From Episyrphus balteatus (lineage: Eukaryota > Arthropoda > Insecta > Diptera > Syrphidae): DNA of 64,000 bases. Below the pieces are notes generated by a model, which worked only from the letters and a program-made list of their open reading frames with translations, was not told the origin of the DNA and made no database searches. The translations under genes were made by a program, and so were the position numbers. Shown here in pieces: positions 34,956 to 46,823 of the stretch. The stretch is taken from positions 122,140,620 through 122,204,619 of the forward strand of contig NC_079134.1 in the NCBI RefSeq assembly GCF_945859705.1, given 5' to 3'. Position 1 is the first letter of the stretch. Every line of letters begins with the position of its first letter.

Positions 34956-35027
34956 GTTAATTATTTTACTAAGTCACAATGCTGTTTGTTGAAAGGTTTT
35001 TTTTTTTTTAATGAATTATAAGAGCCC

Positions 35028-35070
35028 CCGCACACTACAGACTTTCTTTTCGGCCGATAGTTAATTTGGG
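35028..35070. repeat. GAGCCCCCGCACACTACAGA repeat end, copy 2
   Basis: Matches the complement of 16519-16561. It is followed by GTCGGTTCGG-type sequence, with ACTAAATAGT nearby, suggesting the remnant extends to about 35140. Confidence 0.55.
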
Positions 35071-35144
35071 TTGGGTTCCTAGTGTGCGCACAGGCAGCCG
35101 ACTAAATAGTCGGTTCGGTAGGAAATATTGTAGTTTTAAGGCAA

Positions 35145-35286
35145 TAAGGCCCAATTTATTCACTCTCCATTATTTTTAAAGGCTCCATTAAAAATTATAA
35201 AACTGTCAAATAGCATACAAATTTTAAAATTTCCCTTTTTTAATGGCGACTTTAAATTTAATGGAGTGTGAATAAATTGGACCTAA
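35145..35286. mobile_element. Small palindromic MITE
   Basis: CCAATTTATTCACTCTCCAT at the left is complemented by ATGGAGTGTGAATAAATTGG at the right (two mismatches), and TTAAAGGCTCCATTAAA by TTTAATGGCGACTTTAA in the interior. Length about 140 bp; no coding capacity. Confidence 0.65.
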
Positions 35287-35345
35287 GTCTCAATAACAGA
35301 ATCTGAAGTTTATTTATTCTCAGAAGACAAGAAATTACAGACTCG

Positions 35346-36349
35346 TATACAGGGTGTCCCAAAAGTTAACGTCGAAACGATAACGGTAGATAGAATAGGT
35401 GGTGACAGTTACCAGAAAAATAATTAAAAAAATCGCAGCCATATATTTTGTGAGTTATGCGGGCATTTGAAAAAAAGTCGTAAAAAATGGTCACCCTGTG
35501 ACGGTTTTTCATGTGCCATGACTACAAATCTTAAGTTTTCTCATTTTTTTCTTTTGCTATGCAACCTTGAATAACCCTGCTACCAAATGCATTCAAAAAT
35601 TTTAACTCATCTGCATCAGTTTTAAAGCAAATATTACTTTTTTGCCCAACTAAGTACTAAAAAATTTTACATGACTCTAATTCAATGAACCGTAGTGTAA
35701 AAAAAATGCTCTACGATGTTTCGGCAAGTTACCTTAAAAGTTGGTGTGTTCAATTCTCTTTTCAAAATGGTATAACATTGTTGAGAATATTCCATAAATA
35801 ACCGAGATAAAATTTTTTTTCTTAAGAAATCCGACTTTTTTATTAGGTAGTTTTCCCATATTATTTAAGTTTTTGTATTCTGAAAGGTTCTGAAAGGGTT
35901 ATTTATGGAATATTCTCAACAATGTTATACCATTTTGAAAAGAGAATTGAACACACCAACTTTTAAGGTAACTTGCCGAAACATCGTAGAGCATTTTTTT
36001 TACACTACGGTTCATTGAATTAGAGTTATGTAAAAATTTTTAGTACTTAGTTGGGCAAAAAAGTAATATTTGCTTTAAAACTGATGCAGCTGAGTTAAAA
36101 TTAAATGCGTTTGGTAGCAGGGTTATTCGAGGTTCCGTAGCAAAAGAAAAAATTGAGAAAACTTAAGATTTGTAGTCACGGCGCATGAAAAACCGTCACA
36201 GGGTGACCATTTTTTCGATTTTTTTTTCGAATGCCCATAACTCACAAAATATATGGCTGCGATTTTTTTTATTATTTTTCTGGTAACTGTCACCACCTAC
36301 GCTATCTACCGTTTTCGTTTCGACGTTAAATTTTGGGATACTCTGTATA
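35346..36349. mobile_element. 1-kb foldback element with about 450-bp arms
   Basis: The ends TATACAGGGTGTCCCAAAA and TATACAGAGTATCCCAAAA (read inwards from each side) start two arms, about 35346-35806 and 35896-36349, complementary over nearly their whole length. Examples are GGTCACCCTGTGACGGTTTT near 35490 against AAAACCGTCACAGGGTGACC near 36190, and CATTGTTGAGAATATTCCAT against ATGGAATATTCTCAACAATG. The loop is about 90 bp. Ends bounded by TA are compatible with a Tc1/mariner-type MITE, but no transposase is present. Confidence 0.8.
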
Positions 36350-36565
36350 TCAACTTTCGTTTAAAAATATTTACAATCAAATAATAAAAAAATATTTTCT
36401 TCTTGAAAAAATTTTAACGGCTAACGCGATTTGTTATTTATTTATTTTTTGCAAAGTACTCTTTCACATTCCGACCTCAAAATGCAAATTACAAGGTAGG
36501 ACGAGGTTGCACTCACACACTTAAAACTTTTTGTGTATGAACATAAAAGTTGAACGAGAATTGTA

Positions 36566-36815
36566 GTGAAAAGAGCGAAAAGGACATCGACAAACTATTC
36601 CAAGACCCTACTGTTTACAGTAGGTGTGTTTTTTATTACAACCGGTCTTAACTGGACCCAGTTCAAAAGCCGATCGCATACGACGTTCCAACGCAATCGC
36701 GAAGAAGAGGCAGGCCTAAGAACTCATGGAGAAGACAAAAAATGCAACGACAACTGCATTCATGGACATGAAACCATTAAAAACAGGGAGTCCTGCCGAC
36801 GTTTCCTGGTTTAGA
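36566..36815 (+). pseudogene. Relic of an RTE-like LINE C-terminus
   Basis: In one frame the sequence reads TGLNWTQ, and in the +1 frame RRRGRPKNSWRRQ. Together these resemble the conserved tail of RTE-type reverse transcriptases, where a 'LNWNPQ' segment is followed by 'GRPK.TWRR'. Frameshifts and stops break it, and only about 80 codons are recognisable. It is GC-richer than its surroundings. This is a remnant without function. Confidence 0.45.
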
Positions 36816-37220
36816 TAATTACCTTATTATGTGTACTGAGACCTAATATTGCAAAAGTATTTTAAGTACTAATCAGTAGATAAATGTTCCCAAAGGAACG
36901 CAGCTAAATTCGGAATTTATGAATTGAGAAATTATGATTTTTATTGAAATTTAATTTCTTTCATTCAAATATTTTATCACTGGCCGTAAAATTAATCATA
37001 AAAGCATGAACTGTTTAACTCAAAGTAGCCCAGTGCCAATAAAGCTCAAGTTAACCAATCGAAAACAATCTGAATACTCTCTGTCACACTTCCATACCGA
37101 CATTAATCAGCCATTCCATTTAACACCCCTGGTTCTGTCACTTATGTCAACAACTGTCATCCAATTTGACATATACGTTTAATTTTTCTTTTTTCACTGC
37201 ATTTTGCAGTGTTAAAACAA
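36816..37220 (+). promoter_or_regulatory. Upstream region of the DHX8 gene
   Basis: Intergenic sequence before the gene. A plausible initiator TTTCACTGCATTTTG lies near 37192, about 75 bp before the start codon, which would give a short 5' UTR. No TATA box is visible, as expected for a housekeeping gene. This placement is inference. Confidence 0.3.
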
Positions 37221-37268
37221 ATGAAAATTTTATTTTCTTCAAAAACAATAAATAAAAAACACCATTAA
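37221..37268 (+). other. Possible upstream ORF before DHX8
   Basis: An ATG at 37221 opens 15 codons that end with TAA at 37266-37268, one base before the DHX8 start codon. If the transcript begins near 37195 this uORF is in the 5' UTR and could lower translation or allow termination-reinitiation. Only the sequence layout is observed; translation is untested. Confidence 0.35.
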
Positions 37269-37269
37269 A

Positions 37270-40200
37270 ATGGATGAATTAAAGAAATTAGAACATCTTT
37301 CTTTAGTTTCAAAAATTTGCACAGAATTAGACAACCATTTGGGCATAAACGACAAAGATTTGGGTAAGTTTTTCTTCAGTTTCAAAATAAACAACAAACA
37401 TGCTTTATACCAAACTTTTGTATATCTAGCCGAGTTTATCATCGATTTGGCTGAAAAGAATCGAAATTTCGAATCGTTTAAAAAAGTTCTCCTTGAAAAT
37501 GGAGCCGAATTTCCCGATTCATTTGTTACAAATTTATTGCGAATTATTCAATTGATGAAACCTTCCGATGAGAGTGGTCCAAGTGGAAGCATTGATTTCT
37601 TGGAAGGTGATAAAAAAAGCAAAATGGCACAACTTTTTCCTGGACTAGCCATACCTAATGAAAAGGTAAAATCAGATGATGAAGATGAAGAGAAAGAAAA
37701 ACCCAATGTCACGGACGAAGTTGACGACGCAATGGCAGAGCTGGAAGCATTAGCTCCAAGCAATCTTCAAAATCTGAGAGAAAAACTCGACGAAAAGAAA
37801 TTGTCACGAAGAACAAAATCTAGGTCACCATCGCGTGAACGTAAACGTGGAAAATCACGAAGTCGTTCTAAAGAAAGAACCCGGATGCAAAGGAGCAGGT
37901 CTAGAGACAAAAGACATAGAAGTAGATCAAGAGATAAGCGAAGAAGTAAATCGAGAACTCGTAGACGAAGTAAGTCTAGAGATAGGAATCGCAGTAAATC
38001 AAAAGACCGACGTCGAAGTCGTTCAAAGAACAGACGCAGTCGATCTCGAGATAGAAACCAGAGACACAAAAACCGAGACAGATCCAGAGATCGGAGACAA
38101 AGACGTAGCTCGTCGAGAGATCGTCATAGAAGTCGGCGATCTCGAACTCCAGATCGCCACAGAAGAACCGACCGAGATCGGAGTCCGCAGAGGGACAAAC
38201 GGCGTAGCCCGACTCCAATGCCAGATGATCCCGAGCCTGGCAAAGTTTACACAGCCAAAGTAGCAAATATTGTCCCATTTGGTTGCTTTGTTCAGTTATT
38301 CGGCCTGCGAAAGCGTTGGGAAGGCTTGGTCCATATATCTCAACTACGCTCGGAAGGTCGTGTGACTGATGTCACCGAAGTTGTCAATCGGGGGTCAATG
38401 GTTAAAGTTAAGGTCATATCGATTACTGGACAAAAGGTATCATTGTCAATGAAAGAAGTCGATCAAGTCTCTGGGGAAGATTTGAATCCATTGTCACATG
38501 CTCCAAACAAAGATCAGGATTGTAGAGATCGAAATCCTGATCGACCAATTGGAGGAACATCAATGTTGCAGTTGCAAGGCAATGTTGATAATGAAGATGA
38601 CGAAAGTCGTAAACGAGTAACGCGTATTTCTAGCCCTGAGAGATGGGAGATTAAACAAATGATATCGTCGGGAGTTATTGATCGAAGCGAGTTGCCTGAT
38701 TTTGATGAGGAAACTGGGTAAGTTTTAAATTAATTATGGAATAGGTACATAGCTTAAAGGCTAGTCAACACATTCACAACATGTATGGTCTTTCTCTCTC
38801 TCTTGTCTCTTAAAAAAAAGTAAAAAGAAAAATAATGTTTTGTCAACTTTTGTATAAAAAGTATATAAAATAATAATATCATTCAATAGTACATTATTAA
38901 AGCAAATTATTTACCTTTCATTTATGTATTATATTATTATTATTTATTTTATATATATTATAATTTGGTTTTACAATTTTGGTAGATATACAAAATGTTG
39001 ACAAAGATTAATTGCCTTGTTAAATGTTTATTTTTAAAAAGTAGATAAGTGGTTATAAGTATTTTCATAAAATAATATTAGTTTAAAATTTGAATGACAA
39101 CAATTTTGTTTTTCGTTTTACATAAAACTATTCCTACAAATCAAGGCATTTCTGCAGTAATTTGATAGCTTTTTCCGACCGTAGAGACCATTTAAAACTT
39201 CGTAAAATTCATTTATAGAAAGAGTATTTTTCGAAAAATATATTTGTCGAAATTCACGAAGAATAGGACATTAACCTAGAAAATGAATTACGTCTTCTTT
39301 TCCGTTCCTGTTGCATTTATGTATATATGGATTACTCAAAGCTGAAATGAACAAAGTCACAAAAAGTGAATTCGGAGATATAACGAGTTAAAGTAAATAC
39401 GCTTCCATTGAGTCTTATGGTGAATATTTTTTTTGGAACAAATAACAATTTAAATCGAAACAATTTTGGATCAAACTAATGACAGACCTTAGTAGAGTAA
39501 AACTATTATTATTATTTATAATTTTATAGCTAAATCAAAAATAAACAGCTTTTAATGTACCCTTTCAAGTTATAGTTTAATTAAAATATCTTTGTATTTG
39601 TTTGTAAATAAGCTTCGAATGCGTATAAATGTTGCACCCGCGATAATGGAATTGTCCCATGGTCAAGTCTGTAGGTTTCATTCAAAGTATAATAGTAAAT
39701 TAATTGAAATCAGTAATTTTTCATGAAAAAAGCAAACAAAATTAAGTTATTTTTTCTTTATACTGAATTTTGTCAATGTTTTTGTACGAAAATATACTAT
39801 AATTTGTATACCATTTGAAAGCTTTTAATCTTAGCTTTAAATTTTCTTTTCAATCATGTCTATCCGATATGAAAAAAAGAGCTGGAATTTTTTTTAATGC
39901 AATCAAATTTCATAAAAAAAAAAATTTTTTAAATTCTTTTTTTCTTCCTTCAAACTGTTGTCCATTTTTTTTAATGACAACCTATAATAAATTTCATATC
40001 ACCGGTAAGCTTACCATTTCACCTTTAATAATATGCTTCAATAATATATGTTCGATGTCTATAAAAAAAAGTAAAAAAATTGGAGTTTGTGAATTTAAGA
40101 TTGTTACGTGTGTTATATCAAAAGAAAGGTAATATGTTTTATCAGCATGCGACCTAATAGTTTCTGCATGTGCGCGGTCCTATACAAGCCTATTATGTTT

Positions 40201-43200
40201 TACTTTTGAAACCAAACAGTTGAGAAACTAAAAGTTGAATGTGTGCGACTAGCCTAAGGGTTAAGCAATGCTTTTGGGAAACAAAAACTGTTTATTTAAT
40301 CATGCTTTTCTTATAGGTTATTGCCAAAAGACGAAGATGATGAAGCTGATATTGAAATTGAAATCGTTGAAGAAGAACCACCATTTCTTGCTGGCCACGG
40401 TAGAGCACTGCATGATCTATCACCCGTACGAATTGTTAAGAATCCCGATGGTTCATTAGCACAAGCTGCTATGATGCAGTCTGCCTTGGCTAAAGAGCGA
40501 AGAGAACAAAAAATGCTGCAACGCGAACAAGAAATGGATTCCATTCCAACAAGTTTGAATAAAAATTGGATTGATCCTCTTCCGGAGGAAGATAGTCGTG
40601 CGCTTGCTGCAAATGTTCGTGGAGTTGGATTGGCTCCGGTTGAAGTACCCGAATGGAAAAAGCACGTAATTGGTGGTAAAAAGTCATCGTTTGGTAAGAA
40701 AACGGATATGACACTTGTTGAACAACGACAATCGCTTCCAATTTATAAATTACGAGATGATTTGATTAAGGTATGAATTTTATAGAATACCTAGAAATAA
40801 TTCAATTTTTTTTTGTATTCTTTTTTTTTTCTATTGTAGGCTGTAACGGATAATCAAATTCTTATTGTAATTGGTGAAACTGGATCTGGCAAAACTACTC
40901 AAATAACACAATACTTGGCTGAATGTGGATTTACTGCCCGTGGAAAAATTGGTTGTACACAACCTCGACGTGTTGCTGCAATGTCAGTGGCTAAACGTGT
41001 TGCAGAAGAATTTGGTTGTCGATTGGGACAGGAAGTCGGTTATACAATTCGTTTTGAAGATTGTACAAGTCCTGAAACTGTTATCAAGTAAGTGAAATGA
41101 AAAATAGATTAAAATTTAATAGTCAGGAAAATGTTTAAAAGACTTATACTATGTAGTGGCCCACTGCTAGTATGGATACCTTGGTGTGAAATTTTAGCAC
41201 TCATTTTAGAGAAAACCGTAAATCTAAGCAAAATGCAATTCTAACTAAAATAAACACCCAAGTTTTTGAAAAAACACAAAAGAGTTTGTATTGCGAAGTG
41301 CAAAAGACAAAATCACTTGAAATCCGTTTACTAGTAAAAGTGATTATCAGACATTTTGTTGGGGTTAAGAGATAAGCCATTTTTCCCTATCAATTTCCCT
41401 ATTGCTAGATTTTATTGTCTTAAATCCACCTCAATTCCTTTTTCTCAAGCATTTGAGCAATTATGCAAACGAGAAAGGATGTTTTTGCGTAAAGATCTTA
41501 TTATAAAGTGCAAAATTTTCACATACAACTTATTTTCATATCGTAAGTCATACTTACTTTGCCTTTTTAAAAATCGGAGTTTGCAAAGCTTTCTTCCATA
41601 AAAAGGAAACTTACCAGATCTAATAGATAGATCTAACAAAAACTGAAGGATACTTTTAACTATTGGAGGAATTCTACATAGACCAAAAGAATAATCATCA
41701 TTTGAAGATAAGAGAAAGTCTAAAATAATACTCTGCAAAACTGGGATGTTATTTAAATTTGTTTAAGGAGTTGCTGTTATCTATCAAGAAAAATGTCCAA
41801 AGAAATACATCCAAACTATCTACAGGCGTGTTTTTTCTAATACTCAGTAGCTACTCATTTTTCATTTTATTTGTAAAACAAATACAAATTACACAAGTAA
41901 GTATTTGTTTTTATTGTTTTTCAAATATAATAAAAAAATGAGTAGCTACTGAGTTGTAGAAAAAACAAGGCTTATATTAGTAATTTCAGAACTAGATTAT
42001 AGAATAATAGTGCTAATAGAGTCTGATGAAAATACTAAGGGCCAATTTTTCAATAGTCAGATAAACCTCAGATAGAGCTTATTCTTAGGAATAAAAGTTT
42101 TTTTTATATTGACATTTATTCCTCTGATAGTCTAACTGACGATTGAAAAATCAGGGCTAAATCGAAAAAATATTCTTTCAGTGATTTTCTATCGATAAGT
42201 GTAGCATGTGTTCATTAATTCTCAAAATATACCGTTAATTATAGATTTAAAAAAATTTCTGATCCATTTTCCTGACCGCTATAACCGGCCCCTTTATCAA
42301 CAGTACTAATTTTATCAAGGCAAAGAAGTTAATTTTGCAATGAGTTTATACTCAATCAAAAATAAAGTTTAGTGAATGGAGAGTTAAACTCAATATGTCC
42401 AGATTGTCTGCACGTGAAAGTCTAAAATAAAAAGCCTTTAAATGGGGGTTAAAATTAAATTTAAGCAAATTTTTTTTCCTTAAAATTTCTAAGATAGCGG
42501 GACACATCGCTTTGCTTTCGAAAAGTTGAGATTTTTCAAAGCTTGTATGACGTTATTAAGGAATGAAATCTTTCGATTCACGTGAATCGAATAGTAGAAT
42601 AGGGCTGTATGATTAATAATTGTGGAACGTAGTTAACAAAAAATTGTTTTTGTTTCCAAAAATCTCAATTTGAATTTTAAAACTATTCGCCAAATGCGGC
42701 AATTTTTAAAGCATAGAAGTTGAAGTATTTTTAATTATCAACCTTTGAAGAAAAAGATCGGAGGTGTTCGAGCCGGTCCCTAATACTGAAATTTTTTTTG
42801 AGATGTAGTTACTCCATTAAATAGGGCACTTTTTAATGAGTTTGACAGATATAATGATTAATTTTGAAATGGGGAGACAATTCCTTTCAATAGGTGAAGT
42901 TTGGCCTATACCACGAGGTATAACTATTTAGAAAATAGTAACCAATAACATTAAACCACTGTTATCTTAATACAATTTGTTTGTTTTTATTTTAGATACA
43001 TGACAGATGGTATGTTGCTGCGTGAATGTCTTATGGAATTCGATTTAAAGTCTTATTCTGTTATTATGTTGGACGAGGCTCACGAGAGAACTATTCACAC
43101 AGATGTACTCTTTGGTTTACTAAAAACGGTAAGCATTACTAGCTGTTAATTAATATTTTGTATTAACTTTTTATTTTTTACAGGCTGTTCAAAAACGTCC

Positions 43201-44740
43201 CGAATTGAAACTCATTGTCACCTCAGCAACTTTGGATGCTGTTAAGTTTTCCCAATATTTCTTTGAAGCACCTATCTTCACCATTCCTGGCAGAACATTC
43301 CCCGTAGAGGTCTTATATACAAAAGAACCCGAAACAGACTACCTGGATGCCTCGCTTATAACTGTTATGCAAATCCATCTAAGAGAACCACCTGGCGATA
43401 TTCTTCTCTTTCTTACAGGTCAAGAAGAAATCGATACAGCTTGTGAGATTTTATACGAACGCATGAAAAGTCTTGGTCCAGATGTTCCCGAGTTGATTAT
43501 TCTGCCAGTTTACTCAGCATTGCCATCAGAAATGCAAACTAGAATTTTTGATCCAGCTCCAGCTGGAAGTAGAAAAGTCGTTATCGCAACAAACATTGCT
43601 GAAACATCTCTAACCATTGATGGAATTTACTACGTAGTAGATCCAGGTTTTGTAAAACAAAAGGTTTACAATTCAAAAACTGGAATGGACTCGTTGGTGG
43701 TAACACCGATTTCTCAAGCAGCTGCCAAGCAAAGGGCAGGCCGTGCTGGACGTACCGGACCTGGCAAGACCTATCGATTATACACAGAACGTGCTTATCG
43801 TGATGAGATGTTGCCGACTCCAGTTCCAGAAATACAACGAACCAATTTGGCGACCACCGTGTTGCAATTGAAAACTATGGGTATCAACGATTTGCTTCAC
43901 TTTGATTTCATGGACGCTCCACCAGTAGAATCATTGGTTATGGCTTTGGAGCAACTTCATTCGCTCTCTGCTCTAGATGATGAGGGTCTTTTAACACGTT
44001 TAGGTAGACGAATGGCTGAGTTCCCATTGGAACCCAATCTCTCAAAAATGCTCATTATGTCAGTAGCTCTACAGTGTTCTGATGAAATTCTGACAATAGT
44101 ATCCATGCTGAGCGTACAAAATGTTTTCTATCGGCCCAAGGACAAGCAATCATTAGCCGATCAAAAGAAAGCCAAATTCAATCAAGCCGAAGGTGATCAT
44201 TTAACTCTTCTGGCAGTGTATAACAGTTGGAAAAATAACAAGTTCTCGAATGCTTGGTGTTACGAAAATTTTGTGCAGATAAGAACTCTCAAACGGTCAC
44301 AAGATGTACGCAAGCAACTTCTAGGTATCATGGACAGACATAAGTTGGACGTTGTATCGGCTGGTAAGAACACAGTACGAGTACAAAAAGCCATTTGTTC
44401 TGGTTTCTTCCGAAACGCAGCAAAAAAAGATCCACAAGAAGGTTATAGAACTTTGGTAGACTCTCAAGTTGTTTATATTCACCCTTCAAGTGCGCTATTC
44501 AATCGACAACCAGAGTGGGTAGTTTATCATGAACTTGTTCAAACAACTAAAGAGTATATGCGTGAAGTGACGACAATTGATCCGAAATGGTTGGTTGAGT
44601 TTGCTTCTTCATTCTTTAGATTCTCCGATCCAACCAAGCTTAGTAAGTTTAAGAAAAATCAACGTCTTGAGCCGTTATATAATAAATATGAAGAGCCAAA
44701 TGCATGGAGAATATCCAGAGTTCGTCGAAGGAGAAATTAA
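37270..44740 (+). CDS. DHX8: DEAH-box splicing helicase DHX8 / Prp22 (fly peanuts)
   Basis: A complete six-exon gene: 37270-37363, 37430-38717, 40317-40770, 40840-41087, 42996-43128 and 43184-44740; all introns are GT-AG and five begin GTAAG/GTATG. It encodes 1257 residues. DHX8 is an ATP-dependent RNA helicase of the spliceosome that releases mature mRNA after exon joining and acts in the nucleus. Domains in order: conserved helical N-terminus (LEHLSLVSKICTELDNHLG), an Arg/Ser-rich stretch (about residues 155-295), an S1 RNA-binding domain (about 302-373), then the helicase core with GETGSGKT (624-631), DEAH (721-724), SAT (753-755), TNIAETSLT (from about 875) and QRAGRAGRTG (922-931), and the HA2 and C-terminal OB regions ending near RRRRN. 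The length is close to the animal family's 1220-1240. The ATG at 37270 fits the family start and has AAAATGG context. No defects seen. Confidence 0.97.
37364..37429 (+). other. DHX8: DHX8 intron 1: 66-bp, in-frame, stop-free
   Basis: A GTAAGT donor at 37364-37369 and a TATATCTAG acceptor ending at 37429 bound a 66-bp segment. Its length is a multiple of three and it has no stop in the gene's frame, so a naive ORF runs through it. Removing it gives NDKDLAEF, the conserved family sequence; leaving it in inserts 22 residues (KFFFSFKINNKHALYQTFVY region) absent from DHX8 relatives. Splicing is therefore strongly favoured. Confidence 0.85.
38718..40316 (+). other. DHX8: DHX8 intron 2
   Basis: 1599-bp intron from GTAAGT to TTATAG, joining codons in phase 2 (ETG then LLPKDEDD). 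AT-rich; no other gene or clear mobile element was recognised in it. Confidence 0.9.
40771..40839 (+). other. DHX8: DHX8 intron 3 (69 bp)
   Basis: Short phase-0 intron from GTATGA to a T-rich tract and ATTGTAG. It separates DDLIK from AVTDNQILIVIGE. Confidence 0.9.
41830..41966. mobile_element. Small palindromic MITE in DHX8 intron 4
   Basis: CTCAGTAGCTACTCATTTTT near 41844 is complemented by AAAAATGAGTAGCTACTGAG near 41934, and the outer ends GTTTTTTCTA and TAGAAAAAAC also pair. Length about 137 bp. Confidence 0.6.
42039..42158. mobile_element. Small inverted-repeat MITE in DHX8 intron 4
   Basis: GGGCCAATTTTTCAATAGTC at the left against GACGATTGAAAAATCAGGGC at the right, with TCAGATAGAGC and CTCTGATAGTC further in. 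About 120 bp, non-coding. Confidence 0.55.
43129..43183 (+). other. DHX8: DHX8 intron 5 (55 bp)
   Basis: Phase-0 intron from GTAAGC to TTTACAG between FGLLKT and AVQKRPELK, just after the exon carrying the DEAH box. Confidence 0.9.
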
Positions 44741-44767
44741 AGTGTTTTATTGGATTTAGAATTTAAA

Positions 44768-44815
44768 AATAAATATTTTCTGGCTTGAAAGCAAATAAAA
44801 AAAAATGCAAATAAA
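44768..44815 (+). terminator. DHX8: DHX8 polyadenylation signals
   Basis: Three AATAAA hexamers follow the stop codon at 44738-44740, at 44768, 44794 and 44810. The 3' UTR would be only about 50-90 bases. Which one is used cannot be told. Confidence 0.6.
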
Positions 44816-45686
44816 AAAAACATCTAGAGATAGGAAACTAAACATATTGAACTTTTTTTTGTTTATTGGAATGGGGAAGCTATCAATGCTGTTAAGTGAA
44901 ACCCTTGTACTAATTTTTTTTTATTTTTCTAAATATCCCGAACTTTTCATCTTGGGAAAACAAGAACCCTCACAAGGTTTCTTCCCAAAGTATATAAATT
45001 AGACGATGTTGCAGACTATAACAAGAAGAAGGAGACTTGTACAAGCTCTTGGATTGAACCTGTGGGGTCTAACCGCAGTGGAATGTAAATTATTTGTTCA
45101 GTGAACTTCAATGAAGAAAGACGTTAGAGTTTCAAAAATGAAAACAAAAGAAGAGAATTGAACTATGGTAATAAGAAAAAGAATATCACGCGGAGAAAGG
45201 AAGTTATCTATGTATATTGACCTTCATTCAGAAGCTGCAGAGGATAAATCTATCGGTTTAAGAATTTTTGTTTTATTTTTTTCAGTTAATTCTTTCATTC
45301 GTTTCCATTCCCCGATCTGACCAATTGTTTTTTTTACGACAAAACCATACCAAACACATTTTTGATACTTCGGTTTTTAAGATTAAAATTTTTCTAACAG
45401 AAATTTAAGCTCTTGAAAACATTGAATCACCGAAGCGTATGTGTCGAATGTATCGAATCGACATTTTTAGCAACTACTTAAAAGACTAGAAGCCTCCAAT
45501 CAACAAGGCTGTATGATTTTTCTGGGGAAATCTTTAATCACAAAATTATCAACAAAGTATGTATAGTAGGAAGGAAACATTTCTGATGACTGGATCCATG
45601 TTAAGTAAGAACAATAAATTCTATGAAATGACAATGTGTGATGGCTCCTAGAAAAATATTTTAGGTAAGAGTTTTTATGCATGACA
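44816..45686. other. Intergenic stretch downstream of DHX8
   Basis: No gene recognised. Short ORFs are uninformative and no clear repeat is seen before the duplication that begins near 45687. Confidence 0.45.
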
Positions 45687-46716
45687 TTCAAATACATATT
45701 TTTCATCCAAATTTTAAAATTGTAATTTAGACCAAACAAGTCGGTTACTAAAATGTGCATTATTGCATAGTTTTTGGTGCCTTATTTCTACACTATTTCT
45801 ATTTTCGGGGTAAACAAATTTTAAATATTAAATATTAAGCCTATCTACTAGCCAATATAAAATTTCGTGCTTTGTTCCGATATTTTCATCAACAATAATA
45901 CACGATGTACAAAAAATATATTATTTTCCTTTCAAATTATACTGTATTAAATCTACAGACTTTCATAGCACCAAGAGTAGGATTTTTGTTATTAATTAAA
46001 CTGTGCAGTGAAAAATTTTTGAACTTATTTTATTTTTTTAATTTTGTCACGCATGCGACAAAGAAGTGATTTCTGGGAAGGGTATGTTCTAAAAAATCTC
46101 TGCGTATTTATTTTATATATTTATATAAATCCTTTTGTTTTAAAACATGCGTTGCTTTTATGACAATAAAACCAATTATCATAAAAATAATTTCCTTTAT
46201 TGATTGTTTTCCATTAGAACATAAAATGCACGACTGGATAACACTAACTTGCTCTTTGAGTTCAAGTTCAAGTTGCTTAAATTTTTATATAAGATTTTTT
46301 ATATAGAAAGGGAAATGTATGTAGGTACCTAGGTATATTAGGTGTGTTTTTTTGTTTATCTATATAGATTTTGTGCAAAAAAACGACATCGAGATTTTTG
46401 AAATCGAAACAATTTATCTATAAGATTTACGAACAAGTTTCAGTCAAACATATACATTACAATGAAATTAGGTAAAAAATAACATGATCTGGAAGGCTTG
46501 GGGGGCTTGAGCCCCCTGAGCCCCCCCCCTCAATACGCCACTGGCTGCGTACTAGGCTTTACTCAAAATCTTTTGTACAAAATTATGGAATACTGTGGCG
46601 TATTATTATTATTTTTTTTTCACAGAAGTGTCAAGACTACTATAATTTATATGACCGAACCAGGTGAGTAAATTTCTGCTTGCACAAAAAAGCAAATAAA
46701 TTGAAAATGGTAACTT
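45687..46716. repeat. Tandem segmental duplication, copy 1 (blocks A-B-C)
   Basis: Three consecutive blocks reappear in the same order and orientation further right: A (45692-45790, again at 46728-46823), B (45787-46416, again at 47542-48171) and C (about 46415-46715, again at about 51294-51592). I saw no base difference in the 630 bp of B. In this copy the blocks are contiguous. Its B ends inside the left repeat of an inverted-repeat element, and its C begins inside a hAT-like element; both are intact in copy 2. Copy 1 is therefore a deletion derivative of the longer arrangement. Confidence 0.85.
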
Positions 46717-46823
46717 AATTCAAATTACATATTTTTCATCCAAATTTTAAAATTGTAATTTAGACCAAACAAGTCGGTTACTAAAATGTGCATTATTGCA
46801 TAGTTTTTGGTGCCTTATTTCTA

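Larger units (their letters stand above)
41088..42995 (+). other. DHX8: DHX8 intron 4, containing two small MITE-like palindromes
   Basis: 1908-bp phase-2 intron from GTAAGT to TTTTAG between TVIK and YMTDGMLL. It contains inverted-repeat elements at 41830-41966 and 42039-42158. Near 41160 a segment (ACTGCTAGTATGGATACC) resembles the ends of the MITE at 63201-63403. Confidence 0.9.

Noticed and set aside
37767..38278. Long ORFs overlapping the DHX8 Arg/Ser region in other frames
   Set aside because: They are shadows of the repetitive AGA/CGA/TCA codons of the Arg/Ser domain.
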